DNA from: an uncultured Acidimicrobiaceae bacterium
Lineage (GTDB): Bacteria > Actinomycetota > Acidimicrobiia > Acidimicrobiales > RAAP-2
Length of the DNA: 16,967 nt
Direction: 5' to 3'
Assembly: GCA_937894805.1 (NCBI GenBank)
Contig: CALAYR010000075.1
Coordinates: forward strand, 1-16,967
Part shown: positions 7,471 to 15,199 of the stretch, piece by piece
Position numbering within the stretch: position 1 is the stretch's first letter
How the letters are laid out: each line of letters opens with the position of its first letter
Made by a program: the position numbers and the translations under genes
The notes under the pieces: generated by a model
The model's database searches: none
What the model saw: only the letters and a program-made list of their open reading frames with translations
Told to the model about the DNA's origin: nothing

Positions 7471-8307
7471 TTAGTGGCGAGGCGTCCGAGCGGAAAAGAG
7501 TGAGAGCAGGAGCAATCGTGACCCGAGGAGCAGGGCGGCCAGCGGCAGGAGCAGGCGTCGCACGCCCCGGGCCGTACGGGCCTCGAATCGCAGGGCGCTG
7601 GCGTGGTGAGCGCGCACCATGGCTCGAGGCGCCCGAGCCCGCGAGACTCCCTCAATGTGCGTTATGGAGGCTTCGGGAACGACCGCGACGCGCCAGCCGG
7701 CCGCTTGGATGCGCCAGCAGAGATCCATATCCTCGGCAAACATGAAGTACCGCTCGTCAAATCCACCGACGGACTGAAAGGCGCTAGCCCGCGTTATAAA
7801 AAAGGCACCACTAACCCAGTCAACCTGGCCGTGGCGGCCGGGCGAACGGTAACGCTTCGTAAAGGGATTGCCACTCCACACCGGGGCCAAGAGGGCGTGC
7901 AGGCCAGCGAGCAGGACATTGGGGAATATTCGAATAGATGGATAGGTCGCTCCAGCACTGTCGACGATCGTCGGACCGGCAATGCCGACATCAAGATTGT
8001 TCTCCATATACGAGATCAGTCGCTCCACGGCGTGGGGATGGACCTGGACGTCGGGATTGGAAAGCAGGAGGTACGTACAGTCCCCCGCGAAGGCCACGCC
8101 ACGGTTCATGCCACGCCCGTAGCCGGCATTGACCTGAGTATCGACAAGTACGACGTCTCGACTGGCGAGCGCCGCTGCACTCGCGCCCTGCGTGCTGTTG
8201 TCGACAACGACAATCCGTTCGACACCCTCACTTCGAAGTGATTCGACACACGAGACCAGATCATCGCCGGCGAAGTAGTCCACGATGACGGCACTCACTT
8301 GATGCAC
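7471..8307 (-). CDS. GT2-family glycosyltransferase (WbbL-like rhamnosyltransferase)
   Basis: A family 2, GT-A fold glycosyltransferase of 278 residues that moves a sugar from a nucleotide donor to a lipid-linked or surface glycan. Seen: the N-terminal strand VSAVIVDY, VVVDNST at 33-39, NAGYGRGMNRG at 60-70, the donor-binding LSNPDV at 82-87, WVSGAFFITRASAF at 164-177, FDERYFMFAEDMDLCWR at 183-199 with the acidic ED pair, and H217 in THIEGVSR. This pattern is typical of WbbL-like rhamnosyltransferases. A hydrophobic segment near 253-271 could anchor the C-terminus to the membrane. The start is taken as GTG 8307; GTG 8298 is equally possible. It is the last gene of the sugar-nucleotide operon, 6 nt after uxs. 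The donor sugar (rhamnose, xylose or other) is inferred only from neighbours. Confidence 0.85.
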   Translation of the reverse strand: MHQVSAVIVDYFAGDDLVSCVESLRSEGVERIVVVDNSTQGASAAALASRDVVLVDTQVNAGYGRGMNRGVAFAGDCTYLLLSNPDVQVHPHAVERLISYMENNLDVGIAGPTIVDSAGATYPSIRIFPNVLLAGLHALLAPVWSGNPFTKRYRSPGRHGQVDWVSGAFFITRASAFQSVGGFDERYFMFAEDMDLCWRIQAAGWRVAVVPEASITHIEGVSRARAPRAMVRAHHASALRFEARTARGVRRLLLPLAALLLGSRLLLLSLFSARTPRH

Positions 8308-8313
8308 AGCGAA

Positions 8314-9252
8314 CTACCGAAGTCCGAGCTGGCCGGCAAAGTACGCCACCGTGAGCTCAATCCCACTGGCGACGTTGACCTCTGGGGACCAATCGAGAAC
8401 GGTTCTCGCACGGTCAATGTCTGGTCGGCGGCGAGTGGGATCATCTTGAGGCAGTGGCTGCCTGACGATTTCACTCGACGATCCGGTGGACCGAAGAATG
8501 AGATTGGCAATCTCCAGCACCGTCATCTCATTCGGATTACCGAGATTGATGGGTTCGTTGAATGACGTAGCACAGGCCAACTGCAAACCTCGCACGAGGT
8601 CACTGACGTAACAGAGGCTTCGCGTCTGTTCACCAGTGCCGTAGACCGTGAGCGACTCACCACGGAGGGCCTGGCAGATGAAGTTTGAGACCACCCGGCC
8701 ATCGCCCTCGGCGAGTCGTGGTCCGAACGTATTAAAGATGCGCACAATGGCGACCGGGATGCCGTGAGTTTGGCGATAGGCCGTCGAGAGGGCCTCGGCA
8801 AACCTCTTGGATTCGTCGTAGACGCTTCGTGGTCCCACGGGATTGACGTTGCCCCAATACGACTCACGCTGCGGATGCTCAAGCGGATTGCCGTAGACCT
8901 CAGACGTCGACGCCAAAAGAAATTTCGCGCCATCACGTCGGGCCAATTCGAGAGCGTGGCGCGTTCCCTCTGAACCCGCCGCCAACGTTTCCAGCGGTCG
9001 AGCCAAATAGGCGGGCGGTGACGCCGGTGACGCTAGGTGGTAGACCTCTCGAAACTCGATGTCGCAGTCAATGCCCGCAGAGACGTCCTGCACGCGTAAT
9101 TCGCAACGACCTGTGGCGAGAGCGTCAGTTAGATTCTCCGCCGATCCCGTCGAGAGGTCGTCGAAGACTACGACCGAGTCACCGCGCGCCACGAGTCCAT
9201 CCACAAGGTGAGACCCGACAAAACCGGCTCCACCCGTGACGGCGACATTCAT
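8314..9252 (-). CDS. uxs: UDP-glucuronate decarboxylase (UDP-xylose synthase), extended SDR
   Basis: It converts UDP-glucuronate to UDP-xylose with NAD+ in the cytosol. The 312-residue protein starts with a Rossmann GGAGFVGSHL (7-16). It carries the family's diagnostic run: LASPASPPAY (73-82), STSEVYGNPLEHPQ (115-128), YWGNVNPVGPRSVYDESKR (132-150) with catalytic Y145/K149, RIFNTFGPR (171-179), DGRVVSNFICQAL and YGTGEQTRSLCYVSDLV. The C-terminal PLPQDDPTRRRPDI is also typical. An open frame runs upstream to 9390, but the ATG at 9252 gives the exact family N-terminus and forms an ATGA overlap with the ugd stop, so it is chosen. Its substrate is the product of the upstream gene ugd. A dTDP-glucose 4,6-dehydratase role is less likely given the SPASP and YWGNVNP motifs. 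Confidence 0.93.
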   Translation of the reverse strand: MNVAVTGGAGFVGSHLVDGLVARGDSVVVFDDLSTGSAENLTDALATGRCELRVQDVSAGIDCDIEFREVYHLASPASPPAYLARPLETLAAGSEGTRHALELARRDGAKFLLASTSEVYGNPLEHPQRESYWGNVNPVGPRSVYDESKRFAEALSTAYRQTHGIPVAIVRIFNTFGPRLAEGDGRVVSNFICQALRGESLTVYGTGEQTRSLCYVSDLVRGLQLACATSFNEPINLGNPNEMTVLEIANLILRSTGSSSEIVRQPLPQDDPTRRRPDIDRARTVLDWSPEVNVASGIELTVAYFAGQLGLR

Positions 9253-10574
9253 GAGCGCCCGATACTCCGAACAGTGGCACCGGCGGCATGAGCCGACTGA
9301 AGGTCGACCACGCTTCGGGCGTCGTAGATACACGGCTGAGCCATCGTGGGCACCAGTCGGCTCCAGTCGAGTGAGCGAAACATCGCCCACTCCGTGAGAA
9401 TGACGGTGACATCGGCACCGGCCACAGCCTCCTCGAGAGTGGCGCAGACTCCCAAGTTGACAACGTCGCTCGAGGTGTCGCTGGTCGCAACCGTCGGATC
9501 GAATGAGCGAATACGGGCCCCAGCTTCGAGGAGGAGCTCTGCCACTTGGAGCGCTGGCGAGTCGCGGCGATCCCCAGTATTGGCCTTAAACGTCAGACCC
9601 AGTACGGCCACGGTCTTGCCAGACAACGAACCACCCGCCATGGCGGCCACTTGCGCCACGATGTGTCGCTGCTGGGCCGCATTTGATTCGATGGCGGCCC
9701 GCACGACGTCGAGATTCAGCCCTGCGTCAGCCGCAATGGCCACGAGCGCCGAGGTGTCCTTCGGGAGACAGGAGCCACCCCAGCCCGGTCCGGGACTGAG
9801 AAATGGGAAGCCGATGCGATGGTCGCTTCCAATACCCCGCACGAGGTCATCGACATCGGCGCCGAGTTGGTCGCAGAGGCGCGACATCGTGTTAATAAAA
9901 GAGAGCTTGGTAGCGAGAAATGCATTGGACGCGTATTTGATGAGCTCGCTCGTTGTAGCGTCCGTCACAACCACGGGGGCACCGGTGGAGGCGAATAATT
10001 GCGCCACGCTTGCGGCCGCTTCGCGATCTTCGGCGCCGACCACGATGCGATCAGGCTTGAGGGAGTCCCCGAGGGCAGTGCCCTCCCGGAGAAATTCGGG
10101 GTTCGAAACCACACGCACTCCAGGACGATTGATGATTGACCTCACACGCTCCATCGTGCCGACAGGCACGGTGGACTTGTTGACGACAATCGCATCGTCA
10201 CGCAGCGCGTGAGCAATTTGTTGCGCCACCGCATCAATAAACGAGAGGTCGGCGCGGCCATCATCATCCATAGGGGTGGCTACACAGAGAAACACAAACT
10301 TGGCGCCCGCGACGGCCTGCACGGCGTCATCGGATACTTCCAACTGGCCCGACTGAACCACTGCAGCCAAGACGTCCTCAAGGCCCTCCTCGAGGATGGG
10401 TGAGCGACCGGACCGAATTGATTCCCGGCGAAATTCGTCCCGTTCAGCAATAACCACACTGTGGCCGAAATGCGCCAGCATCACGGCCGTGGGAATTCCG
10501 ACGTATCCGGCGCCAATCACCGCAATGCGCTCGGGGTTAGACACCGTTTGGTGAGTGGAATCAAGGAGGGACAT
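9249..10574 (-). CDS. ugd: UDP-glucose 6-dehydrogenase
   Basis: It oxidises UDP-glucose to UDP-glucuronate with two NAD+. The 441 residues show the Rossmann GAGYVG at 21-26, the NKSTVPVGT loop (132-140), SNPEFLREGTA (158-167), TSELIKYASNAFLATKLSFIN (K213 catalytic region), GWGGSCLPKDT with nucleophile C269, and LGLTFKANTGDRRDSPA (325-341). About 15 residues precede the usual RIAVIGAG start, so a later start cannot be excluded, but ATG 10574 has an upstream TAAGG. UDP-mannose or UDP-GlcNAc dehydrogenases share the fold; adjacency to uxs favours UDP-glucose. The stop overlaps the uxs start by 4 nt. Confidence 0.93.
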   Translation of the reverse strand: MSLLDSTHQTVSNPERIAVIGAGYVGIPTAVMLAHFGHSVVIAERDEFRRESIRSGRSPILEEGLEDVLAAVVQSGQLEVSDDAVQAVAGAKFVFLCVATPMDDDGRADLSFIDAVAQQIAHALRDDAIVVNKSTVPVGTMERVRSIINRPGVRVVSNPEFLREGTALGDSLKPDRIVVGAEDREAAASVAQLFASTGAPVVVTDATTSELIKYASNAFLATKLSFINTMSRLCDQLGADVDDLVRGIGSDHRIGFPFLSPGPGWGGSCLPKDTSALVAIAADAGLNLDVVRAAIESNAAQQRHIVAQVAAMAGGSLSGKTVAVLGLTFKANTGDRRDSPALQVAELLLEAGARIRSFDPTVATSDTSSDVVNLGVCATLEEAVAGADVTVILTEWAMFRSLDWSRLVPTMAQPCIYDARSVVDLQSAHAAGATVRSIGRS

Positions 10575-10583
10575 GTGTTGAAA

Positions 10584-10589
10584 CCTTAG
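10584..10589 (-). promoter_or_regulatory. Ribosome binding site of ugd overlapping the rmlD stop
   Basis: On the minus strand CTAAGG spans the rmlD TAA stop, and the ugd ATG follows 9 bases after AAGG. The same nine bases, CTAAGGTTT, occur before birA at 12231-12239, where AAGG precedes the ATG by 8 bases. The stop-in-Shine-Dalgarno arrangement favours re-initiation of ugd after rmlD termination. Confidence 0.5.
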
Positions 10590-11488
10590 TTCCGGTCAGC
10601 CACGAAACGAGAAAGAGCGGCTGTCCATTCTGGCATCGGCTGAAAGCCAGCCGACTCCCACTTTTGGGTTGAGAGATCGCTTCGTGCCGGGCGCGCGGCC
10701 GCGGGCGTGGGAGAAAGTTCTGCCGTCACTATTGGCGTGACGAAACCCTCGGGGGCACCGAACAGTCGTGCGGCCGTTTCGGCCACTGAGAACCACGACG
10801 TTGTGCCTCGATTCGCCACGTGCCAAATCCCACCGAGGGGCTGGCGAGCGAAGGTCACGAGAGCGCGAGCGAGGTCGGCCGAGAACGTTGGGGTGCCTAC
10901 TTGGTCAGTGACGAACCGTACCAGTTCGTTTCGACCGACCCGATCAGCGATGACGTGGAGTACGTTGCGGCCACGAAGTCCCATGACCCACGAGGTGCGA
11001 ATAATGGCGTCTTGTGGTCGGCAACGTAGCTCACCCGCCAACTTGGAACGGCCGTAGACCCCAATGGGGTTCGTGGCATCGGTCTCCACGTACGTGTCGC
11101 CCTTTTGGCCGTCATAGACGTAGTCCGTTGAAACCGCAATAAACCGCGATCCAAACTCGAAGGCCGCGTCCGAGAGATTCCCGGTGCCTTCTTCATTAAC
11201 GGCAAAGCAGGCTTCAGCATCGCTCTCGGCTTTGTCGACGGCGGTATAGGCCGCGAGATGAATAATGACATCCGGGCGGACCATGCCTACGGTGCGACGA
11301 ACGGCCTGGGCGTCAGTGACGTCAAGGTCGTGATGAGTCAAACCCATGACGGTGAACTCGTCAGTCCCTACGGCGACGCCGTCGGGTTGAAACGAGGGAT
11401 CACCACCGGGTGGCGTTAAGCCCGCCAGGACGTCCATGAGGTCTTGTCCCACCTGACCCGCGGCGCCCGTTACGAGAACTTTGATCAC
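10586..11488 (-). CDS. rmlD: dTDP-4-dehydrorhamnose reductase (RmlD family)
   Basis: RmlD performs the last, NAD(P)H-dependent step of dTDP-L-rhamnose synthesis. The 300 residues show the glycine-rich GAAGQVGQDL at 8-17, LDVTDAQAV (55-63), HLAAYTAVDKAESD at 77-90, STDYVYDG at 120-127 and the catalytic YGRSK (Y145, K149) with AGEL. A stretch at about 22-48, rich in Gly and Pro, looks inserted between strand 1 and the second Rossmann strand compared with shorter RmlDs. The start is GTG 11488, in a GTGA overlap with the birA stop. rmlA, rmlB and rmlC are not in the window. A related sugar-nucleotide reductase with another substrate remains possible, but pairing with a WbbL-like transferase supports rhamnose. 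Confidence 0.88.
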   Translation of the reverse strand: MIKVLVTGAAGQVGQDLMDVLAGLTPPGGDPSFQPDGVAVGTDEFTVMGLTHHDLDVTDAQAVRRTVGMVRPDVIIHLAAYTAVDKAESDAEACFAVNEEGTGNLSDAAFEFGSRFIAVSTDYVYDGQKGDTYVETDATNPIGVYGRSKLAGELRCRPQDAIIRTSWVMGLRGRNVLHVIADRVGRNELVRFVTDQVGTPTFSADLARALVTFARQPLGGIWHVANRGTTSWFSVAETAARLFGAPEGFVTPIVTAELSPTPAAARPARSDLSTQKWESAGFQPMPEWTAALSRFVADRN

Positions 11489-12225
11489 AGCTGCTCCGCG
11501 CGACGAAGATGCACGATGTCGCCGTAACGAATGGCTTCGTCGCCTTCACTGGTGGCCACTATCAATGTTCCATCCCGTTCGAGAGAAACGGCCGTGCCGG
11601 TGATGGAGCCTTGGGTCCGCTCCACACGGACTGCTTGGCCTAACGTCACGAGTGAGTGCACTAGTTCTTCGTGCAACTGCATGCAGCCTTCGGCAGTGTC
11701 AAGAAGAGGTCGTCGACGATCTAACTCACCGAGGGTGATGTCGAGCATGGCTCTTGGTTCGATCGATACACCTACTTGATCTAGGACGCATGTGCCGCCG
11801 ACACCTTCGGGTCCGGGCCACTGGAGATTCACGCCAATGCCGACCACGTAGCCCTCGCCGTCACCAATGACCTCACTCAGCAGTCCGCCGAGTTTGTGGT
11901 CACCGACGACGAGGTCGTTGGGCCACTTGAGGTCAGGTTGGAGACCACAGAGCCGAGTGAGGGCTGTTCGCGCGGAGAGTGCGACCGCCGCCGAGACTAA
12001 AAATCTCTGCTCGGGGGCCACGGTCGGGCGGAGCAGAATCGAGGCTAGGAGGGAGACGCCTCGGGGGGCCTCCCACGAACGGTCCAGCCTGCCACGGCCG
12101 GCCGACTGGAAATCAGCACGAGCGACCACGCCTTCGGGCGCACCAGATTGGGCTTCTTGAGCCAGATAGGTATTCGTTGAGTCGATTTCGGCAAATTCGC
12201 GAATCTGCCAGAGAATGGAATTCAT
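11485..12225 (-). CDS. birA: Biotin--[acetyl-CoA-carboxylase] ligase, group I (no DNA-binding domain)
   Basis: BirA activates biotin to biotinyl-AMP and attaches it to the lysine of biotin carrier domains. The 246-residue protein begins directly with the catalytic domain: EIDSTNTYL (13-21), SAGRGRLDRSWEAPRG for adenylate binding (41-56), LKWPNDLVVGDHKLGG (98-113) with the ligase lysines, and VGIGVNLQWP. A small C-terminal SH3-like domain follows. It lacks an N-terminal helix-turn-helix, so it cannot act as the E. coli-type biotin repressor. It is the first gene of the minus-strand sugar operon, overlaps rmlD by 4 nt, and is divergent from accA, whose carrier domain is the obvious substrate. 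ATG 12225 is preceded by AAGG. Confidence 0.94.
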   Translation of the reverse strand: MNSILWQIREFAEIDSTNTYLAQEAQSGAPEGVVARADFQSAGRGRLDRSWEAPRGVSLLASILLRPTVAPEQRFLVSAAVALSARTALTRLCGLQPDLKWPNDLVVGDHKLGGLLSEVIGDGEGYVVGIGVNLQWPGPEGVGGTCVLDQVGVSIEPRAMLDITLGELDRRRPLLDTAEGCMQLHEELVHSLVTLGQAVRVERTQGSITGTAVSLERDGTLIVATSEGDEAIRYGDIVHLRRAEQL

Positions 12226-12241
12226 AACCCAAACCTTAGAG

Positions 12242-12261
12242 TTTTACTGCCAGTGGTAAAA
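12242..12261. promoter_or_regulatory. Candidate operator dyad between birA and accA
   Basis: TTTTAC (12242-12247) and GTAAAA (12256-12261) form a perfect 6-bp inverted repeat with an 8-base centre. Nested inside is ACTGCCAGT (12246-12254), a second dyad with a slightly shifted axis. The element sits in the middle of the 65-bp divergent intergenic region, next to AT-rich stretches (TATAGG on the plus strand, TATATT on the minus) that could be -10 boxes. Its size and position suit a dimeric repressor controlling one or both genes. The regulator is not identifiable, and BirA itself lacks a DNA-binding domain. Confidence 0.5.
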
Positions 12262-12280
12262 ATATAGGTCTAAGTAGGCG

Positions 12281-12285
12281 AGGAG
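12281..12285 (+). promoter_or_regulatory. Ribosome binding site of accA
   Basis: AGGAG lies five bases before the GTG at 12291. This decides the GTG start, which gives the standard N-terminus MLKKVLIANRGEIA. Confidence 0.85.
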
Positions 12286-12290
12286 AACTG

Positions 12291-14039
12291 GTGCTAAAGA
12301 AGGTCTTGATTGCCAATCGCGGAGAAATTGCTGTCCGCGTCATTCGTACATGTCGGGAAATGGGTATCGCCACTGTGGCGGTCTACAGCGAACTCGACCG
12401 AGAGGCGATGCACGTACGCCTCGCCGATGAGGCATATGCCCTTGGCGGGCAGACCGCTGCTGAGAGCTACCTCAACACTGAGGCCATCCTCGACGTCATT
12501 GAGCGCTCCGGTGCTGACGCCGTTCACCCCGGCTACGGCTTCTTCTCCGAGAACACCGACTTTGCTCGCGCGATCACCGCACGTGGCGTGACCTTCATTG
12601 GACCACCGCCCGAGGCGATCGAAGTCATGGGCGACAAAATCTCTTCCCGCATTGCCGCACAGGCCGCTGGCGTGTCCGGTGTACCGGGCCGCAACGAGAC
12701 GCTGACTAGTGGCGATGAAGTCGTCGCATTCGGAAACGAGTTCGGTTGGCCCGTAGCTATTAAGGCTGCATACGGTGGCGGTGGTCGAGGCATGAAGGTC
12801 GTCCACTCGGCCGACCAGGCCGCCGAACTCCTTGAGAGTGCCAAGCGGGAAGCGCTGAGCTACTTCGGTCGTGACGAGTGTTACGTAGAGCGCTACTTGA
12901 CCTGGCCTCGCCACGTTGAAATGCAAGTCTTGGCCGACACGCACGGCAATGTGCTGTGGCTTGGTGAGCGCGACTGCTCCGCTCAGCGCCGTCACCAGAA
13001 ATTGATTGAAGAGTCCCCCGCGCCAAACTTCCCTGACGACGTCCGTCGTGCCATGGGTGAAGCGGCCGTCAAGGTCTCCCGCGCCTGCGGTTACGTCAAC
13101 GCTGGAACGGTTGAGTTCCTCTACCAAGATGGCGAGTTCTACTTCCTCGAAATGAACACCCGTCTCCAAGTCGAGCACCCCGTGACCGAACTCGTCACCG
13201 GCCTCGACCTAGTGGAGTGGCAGTTGCGTATCGCCGCCGGCGAAGCGATCCCCTTCGGTCAAGAAGATATTGAACGTCGGGGCCACGCCATTGAAGTTCG
13301 CATCAACGCCGAGGATCCGACCGCCGGAAGGTTCACCCCCTCCCCCGGAACAATCACTCGTTTCAGCGAGCCCAGCGGACCTGGCGTGCGCCTCGACGCG
13401 GGCTACGCCCAAGGTGACGCCATCAGTCAGTACTACGACAACCTTGTCGGCAAGCTGATCGTCTGGGGTCCCGACCGCGATCGAGCCCGTCGTCGACTAC
13501 TTCGAGCCATCGAAGAGACCGTCATTGAGGGCATCGCCACAACCTTGCCGGCCGACGTTGCGATTTTGGAACACCCCGACTTCGTCGAGGGCATTCACTC
13601 CACCAAGTGGGTCGAGGAATTGCTGGACCTCTCGGGCATCGTGGCCGCTCCCAGTGCTGTCGGTGACGAAGGCGAGGCACTCGTGCGTCGCTCGGTAACG
13701 GCCGAAGTTGATGGACGGCGTATCAACGTCAACCTGTGGTTGCCCGAAGTTGTCGGTACGGCTGCCCCTGCGGCCGCCAAGGCCTCACCGCGCCGTGGTG
13801 GCGGCGCGAGCGTCGCCGGTGCAGGGTCAGGCGCTGTTGTTGTCCCGATGCAAGGAACGATCGTTAAGGTTTCCGTCGCTGTAGGCGACACCGTCGAAGC
13901 CGGACAGACCGTTGTCATCCTCGAAGCCATGAAGATGGAAAACGCCGTGAATGCCGACAAGGCTGGTGTCGTCAAAGAAGTCAAGGTGGCGGCCGGTGAC
14001 GGCGTCTCCGCTGGCGACGTCGTCGTGGTTATTGAATGA
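12291..14039 (+). CDS. accA: Acyl-CoA carboxylase alpha subunit: biotin carboxylase plus biotin carrier domain
   Basis: It carboxylates its own biotin with bicarbonate and ATP; a separate beta subunit then transfers the carboxyl to acetyl- or propionyl-CoA. The 582 residues show the biotin carboxylase N-domain (LIANRGEIAVRVIRT, 6-20; HPGYGFFSEN, 79-88), the ATP-grasp glycine loop GGGGRG (162-167), RDCSAQRRHQK (227-237) and MNTRLQVEHPVTE (288-300). An Ala/Gly/Pro-rich linker follows at about 485-510, then a C-terminal biotinyl domain with EAMKMEN and biotinylated K548 (codon 13932-13934). The fused layout is the actinobacterial AccA/PccA type. The GTG start has a strong AGGAG. The TGA stop overlaps the next ATG. 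No carboxyltransferase subunit is in the window, so acetyl versus propionyl specificity is open. Confidence 0.96.
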   Translation: MLKKVLIANRGEIAVRVIRTCREMGIATVAVYSELDREAMHVRLADEAYALGGQTAAESYLNTEAILDVIERSGADAVHPGYGFFSENTDFARAITARGVTFIGPPPEAIEVMGDKISSRIAAQAAGVSGVPGRNETLTSGDEVVAFGNEFGWPVAIKAAYGGGGRGMKVVHSADQAAELLESAKREALSYFGRDECYVERYLTWPRHVEMQVLADTHGNVLWLGERDCSAQRRHQKLIEESPAPNFPDDVRRAMGEAAVKVSRACGYVNAGTVEFLYQDGEFYFLEMNTRLQVEHPVTELVTGLDLVEWQLRIAAGEAIPFGQEDIERRGHAIEVRINAEDPTAGRFTPSPGTITRFSEPSGPGVRLDAGYAQGDAISQYYDNLVGKLIVWGPDRDRARRRLLRAIEETVIEGIATTLPADVAILEHPDFVEGIHSTKWVEELLDLSGIVAAPSAVGDEGEALVRRSVTAEVDGRRINVNLWLPEVVGTAAPAAAKASPRRGGGASVAGAGSGAVVVPMQGTIVKVSVAVGDTVEAGQTVVILEAMKMENAVNADKAGVVKEVKVAAGDGVSAGDVVVVIE

Positions 14040-15199
14040 GTCTCCACGAACGGATTCGTAGCTCCGTTTCGGCGGTACAGGCAGAACTCCTGACGCTTAG
14101 TCACGACATTCACGCCCACCCCGAAATTGGCTACGAAGAGTTTCACGCGGCCGAAGTCACCACCGCACTGCTCACTCGTCACGGCTTTGTCGTCGAACGG
14201 CCCATCGCAGGACTCGAGACTGCCTTTCGAGCCACCAAAGGTTCCGGTTCACTCCGCATCTCGCTCTGCGCCGAATACGACGCACTGCCTGATGTGGGCC
14301 ACGCCTGTGGTCACAACATCATCGCCTCCTCCTCCGTTGGGGCGGCCCTGGCGTTGGGTGAAATCGCCGATGAGCTAGATGCCACGATCGTGGTCTTCGG
14401 TACGCCGAGCGAGGAGGGTGGTGGTGGCAAAGTTGACATGATCAACGCCGGACTCTTCGACGACGTTCACCTCTCGATGATGGTGCACCCCTGGCCGACT
14501 GAACGGCTCGAAGCGCAGTGCCTCGCCGTTGTGGGGTTCGAGCTGACCTTCTACGGCAAGGAGGCTCACGCCTCGGCCGCACCGTGGGAGGGCCGCAACA
14601 CCGTAGATGCCCTGACCTTGGCCCAGGTCGCCATTGGACTCCTACGCCAGCAACTCCGCCCCGGTGACCAAGTCCACCACATGGTCAAAACCGGTGGCTC
14701 ATTTGCCAACATCATCCCGGCCAAGTCGGTCGCGCAGTTCATGTGTCGTTCCATCAATATCGAGCGTCTCAACGAGCTCCGCGTTCGCGTGGACCAGTGT
14801 TTCCAGGCGGCCACCTTGGCCACCGACACCAGTTACGAAATCGAAGTGCTCGGTCACGAATTCACCCACATGATTTCCGACGCTGACATTCTCAAGCACT
14901 ACCGCACCAACGCGGAGCGCTTTGGGCGCACCTTTGAACTCGATGACGAAGGGGCCGCGAAGCCAACGATCTCGACCGATATGGCCAATGTCTCCTTGGT
15001 GACTCCTTCGATTCACCCATTAATCAAGATTGAGACCAACGGCGCGATTAATCACCAGCCGGAGTTCACCGCCTCTTGCATCACCTCGTCGGCCGACCAA
15101 GCCGTGCTCGAAGGAGCCATGATCATGGCCATGACGGCCGTTGACACCGCACTCGATGTTCCGCTGCGTACCCGACTTCTCGAAAGGATTACCCAATGA
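14036..15199 (+). CDS. M20-family metallo-amidohydrolase (M20D, PM20D2/AbgB-like)
   Basis: A predicted dinuclear-metal hydrolase of 387 residues cleaving an amide or dipeptide bond. Seen: HAHPEIGYEE (26-35), AEYDALPDVGHACGHN (79-94) carrying metal ligands of the family, the catalytic acid pair PSEEGGGGK (124-132), H151 in MMVHPWP, and the dimerisation-domain entry GKEAHASAAPWEGRN (174-188). The AEYDALP..GHACGHN form is typical of the group containing peptidase M20 domain-containing protein 2 and p-aminobenzoyl-glutamate hydrolase-like enzymes, rather than of hippurate hydrolases. The natural substrate cannot be read from the sequence. No signal peptide is seen, so it is probably cytosolic. 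The ATG lies in an ATGA overlap with accA and lacks a good Shine-Dalgarno, so translation probably depends on accA. Confidence 0.88.
   Translation: MSLHERIRSSVSAVQAELLTLSHDIHAHPEIGYEEFHAAEVTTALLTRHGFVVERPIAGLETAFRATKGSGSLRISLCAEYDALPDVGHACGHNIIASSSVGAALALGEIADELDATIVVFGTPSEEGGGGKVDMINAGLFDDVHLSMMVHPWPTERLEAQCLAVVGFELTFYGKEAHASAAPWEGRNTVDALTLAQVAIGLLRQQLRPGDQVHHMVKTGGSFANIIPAKSVAQFMCRSINIERLNELRVRVDQCFQAATLATDTSYEIEVLGHEFTHMISDADILKHYRTNAERFGRTFELDDEGAAKPTISTDMANVSLVTPSIHPLIKIETNGAINHQPEFTASCITSSADQAVLEGAMIMAMTAVDTALDVPLRTRLLERITQ
15185..15188 (+). promoter_or_regulatory. Ribosome binding site of the ABM-domain gene
   Basis: AGGA within GAAAGGATT lies seven bases before the ATG at 15196, inside the end of the M20 gene. 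The ABM gene therefore has its own initiation signal even though it overlaps the gene upstream. Confidence 0.65.

Noticed and set aside
7193..7474. Possible 93-codon gene in the gap upstream of secA
   Set aside because: It has no ribosome binding site, no recognisable motif, unusual composition, and runs into the glycosyltransferase gene end.
9346..10212. Plus-strand open frame of 288 codons opposite ugd
   Set aside because: It is composed of low-complexity Ser/Arg/Ala runs typical of antisense frames in GC-rich genes, and the ugd frame is fully supported.
11485..12225. BirA as a biotin-responsive repressor of the divergent promoter
   Set aside because: The protein begins at the catalytic domain and has no N-terminal DNA-binding domain.
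12294..13178. Minus-strand open frame of 294 codons opposite accA
   Set aside because: It mirrors the biotin carboxylase coding frame; the protein has no recognised domain.
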